Of a stretch of DNA of 5,985 bases, positions 4,800 to 5,985 are shown piece after piece. Location of the stretch: assembly GCA_016177345.1 (NCBI GenBank), contig JACOVM010000062.1, positions 1 through 5,985 of the forward strand. The letters are read 5' to 3'. Every line of letters starts with the position of its first letter. The stretch's first letter is position 1. The notes under the pieces were generated by a model. That model had not been told where the DNA came from, searched no databases, and was given only the letters and a program-made list of their open reading frames with translations. The translations under genes were made by a program, and so were the position numbers. The DNA comes from Candidatus Woesearchaeota archaeon. Its GTDB lineage: Archaea > Nanobdellota > Nanobdellia > Woesearchaeales > UBA12501.

Positions 4800-5249
4800 A
4801 TGCAATTAGGTTTATTATCCACTGCCAACCGGCGGCAAACGGAACGGCAGGCTGATGATGGAGAAGCCAGGCATCTTGAGCAGCTTCTCCGTCAAGCATG
4901 CCATGCAGGCGTTGATTTGTCTGGACTCCAACGGGCTCTTGACGATTTAGAGAGGGTGGTATTCAACTATGATACTACTAGTCCGCCAACGCACCAAGAG
5001 GCAGAGGCCAGGGTTCAGGGGTACAGTCTGAAAAACGTTTTTTCGTCAATGACGCCAATTGAACGGGGTTATGTTGTTTCACTTTGTTCAGTAACGGTTG
5101 GCTCTTTGGCATCAATAGGGACTGGGGACATTTTCTATTTCATTACGAGTGGGCTTCCGATGGTTGTTGCTGTATTTACTGCGGCATATGCTAATGAGTT
5201 GACATTACAATCTAATCAAACAAGACAAGAAAACCACCACAATCTTTAA
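4800..5249 (+). CDS. small predicted membrane protein of unknown function
   Basis: The 149-residue protein is not recognised. The first 80 residues are hydrophilic and mostly helical (RQADDGEARHLEQLLRQACH, then LSGLQRALDDLERVV at 40-54), with a proline break at 62-63. Two hydrophobic stretches follow: about 91-108 (YVVSLCSVTVGSLASIGT) and 111-133 (IFYFITSGLPMVVAVFTAAYA). They form a likely helical hairpin in the membrane joined by a tight GD turn, which would put both ends on the same side. The C terminus (134-149) is short and polar, rich in Gln, Asn and His. There is no signal peptide or enzyme motif. The gene is divergent from the antitoxin-toxin operon and shares an inverted-repeat promoter region with it, so co-regulation is possible. 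The downstream isomerase gene has its own TATA box on this gene's stop codon, so the two need not be an operon. Confidence 0.65.
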   Translation: MQLGLLSTANRRQTERQADDGEARHLEQLLRQACHAGVDLSGLQRALDDLERVVFNYDTTSPPTHQEAEARVQGYSLKNVFSSMTPIERGYVVSLCSVTVGSLASIGTGDIFYFITSGLPMVVAVFTAAYANELTLQSNQTRQENHHNL

Positions 5250-5252
5250 ATA
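5245..5252 (+). promoter_or_regulatory. TATA box of the FKBP gene
   Basis: TTTAAATA is a perfect archaeal TATA sequence and overlaps the TAA of the preceding gene (5247-5249). It predicts a start near 5275 and a leader of about 30-40 bases. Confidence 0.6.
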
Positions 5253-5315
5253 GGACGAGCCTTCTCTCGACGTATTCTTCTTCAGTATACCGATGCTGGA
5301 TAGAAGATGGTACCT

Positions 5316-5975
5316 ATGATCAAGAACGGAGATTTTGTAGAGCTGGATTACACTGGCAGGCTTGTTGAAGAGGATATTGTCTTTGATACCACTCATGAAA
5401 AAGTAGCAAAAGACAACGGCATTCATCATGGCTATACAGCTTATCATCCTGCCATTATTCATGTTGGAGAACACCAAATCGTTCAAGGGCTCGATGCATC
5501 TCTTATTGGAAAAGAAGAGGGCAGCGAGTATGATGTTGAATTGTCTGCAGAACAAGGGTTTGGCAAAAAAAACGCAAAGCTTATTCAGCTGATCCCTACC
5601 GGAAAGTTCACTAAGCAAGGCATCACACCATCTCCAGGGTTGCAAGTGAACATCGATGGCCAGGTCGGGACTGTGCGAAAAGTGGGTGGCGGCAGAACAC
5701 TTGTTGACTTCAATCATCCTCTTGCAGGAAAAGGCGTTCGCTACCATGTCAAGATCAAAAGAATCGTTCAGGATGATGCAGAAAAAGTAAGAGCAGTCCT
5801 TTCCGCGCTTCTTCCGATCAAGGACATGAAGGTAGACGTGCAGGCAGGAAGCGCAATTATCACGCTTGCCCAAGACCTTCCTCAGCAAATGAAAGACATC
5901 CTTCAAGAGCACGTGAAGAGCCAAGTTCCTTCCATGAAGGACGTCAGCTTTGTCCATGGCAAATCAAGCAAATAA
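5316..5975 (+). CDS. FKBP-type peptidyl-prolyl cis-trans isomerase, long archaeal (SlyD-like) form
   Basis: This cytoplasmic folding helper catalyses proline cis-trans isomerisation and usually also has chaperone activity. I prefer the ATG at 5316 (219 residues, MIKNGDFVELDYTG), which matches the usual family start; an in-frame ATG at 5307 would add three residues. In the numbering from 5316, FKBP blocks are VELDYTGRL (8-16), VFDTT (22-26), IVQGLDASLIG (55-65) and YDVELSAEQGFG (72-83). The insert-in-flap chaperone domain follows (about 84-130, with LIQLIPTGKF and PGLQVNIDGQVGTV). The FKBP fold closes with VDFNHPLAGKGVRYHVKIKRI (130-150). Residues about 153-219 form an additional alpha/beta C-terminal domain, as in the long archaeal FKBPs such as the M. 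jannaschii FKBP26 type, and unlike short forms or the His-rich metal tail of bacterial SlyD. It ends with tandem stops TAATAG. No signal peptide is present. Confidence 0.95.
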   Translation: MIKNGDFVELDYTGRLVEEDIVFDTTHEKVAKDNGIHHGYTAYHPAIIHVGEHQIVQGLDASLIGKEEGSEYDVELSAEQGFGKKNAKLIQLIPTGKFTKQGITPSPGLQVNIDGQVGTVRKVGGGRTLVDFNHPLAGKGVRYHVKIKRIVQDDAEKVRAVLSALLPIKDMKVDVQAGSAIITLAQDLPQQMKDILQEHVKSQVPSMKDVSFVHGKSSK

Positions 5976-5985
5976 TAGTTAAAAA

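Noticed and set aside
5205..5957. Minus-strand open frame of 250 codons
   Set aside because: It lies antisense to the whole FKBP gene, whose family motifs are unmistakable. Its product is Cys/His/Phe-rich without recognisable domains, as expected of a shadow frame.
1..5985. CRISPR arrays, tRNA or rRNA genes, insertion sequences or attachment sites
   Set aside because: Reading both strands showed no regularly spaced long repeats, cloverleaf pattern, rRNA-like stretch or transposase with terminal inverted repeats.

Overview
The window looks like chromosomal DNA of an archaeon. Supporting signs are a histone-fold protein, a group II chaperonin (thermosome) subunit, an archaeal-type cytidylate kinase and a two-domain archaeal FKBP prolyl isomerase. 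TTTATAAA/TTTAAATA-type TATA boxes precede most genes and several transcripts end in T-rich tracts. The very small histone, the coiled-coil/proline-rich protein ending in KKKGFF and the style of the kinase suggest a DPANN lineage such as Woesearchaeota. That placement is inference from remembered protein style, not from a search.

Layout: 1-69 may hold the last codons of an upstream plus-strand gene. 188-358 (+) is a 56-residue histone-fold protein with its own TATA box and Shine-Dalgarno (SD) site, followed by a T-rich terminator region. Converging on it from the minus strand is a two-gene operon (1628 to 409): a proline-rich coiled-coil protein, then a second coiled-coil protein whose start overlaps the first gene's stop (TAATG). 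Further upstream on the minus strand is the thermosome gene (1790-3403). A 237-base divergent promoter region separates it from cytidylate kinase (3641-4222, +). The kinase ends tail to tail with a RelE-type toxin (4219-4479, -), sharing the palindrome TTAA. The toxin lies 3 bases downstream of its antitoxin (4483-4710, -). Divergent from this pair is a small predicted membrane protein of unknown function (4800-5249, +). An FKBP/SlyD-like prolyl isomerase with a C-terminal extra domain (5307/5316-5975, +) follows, its TATA box lying on the upstream stop codon.

Working together: the thermosome and FKBP are protein-folding factors, the histone packages DNA, and cytidylate kinase makes CDP for nucleotide pools. 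These are ordinary housekeeping genes. The accessory signal is the toxin-antitoxin pair with a symmetric divergent promoter shared with an orphan membrane protein, plus a ten-G tract near the 3' end of the kinase gene that faces the toxin gene. The least understood part is the two-gene coiled-coil operon at 409-1628. No rRNA, tRNA, CRISPR array or insertion sequence was seen, and no gene-free stretch exceeds 300 bases.
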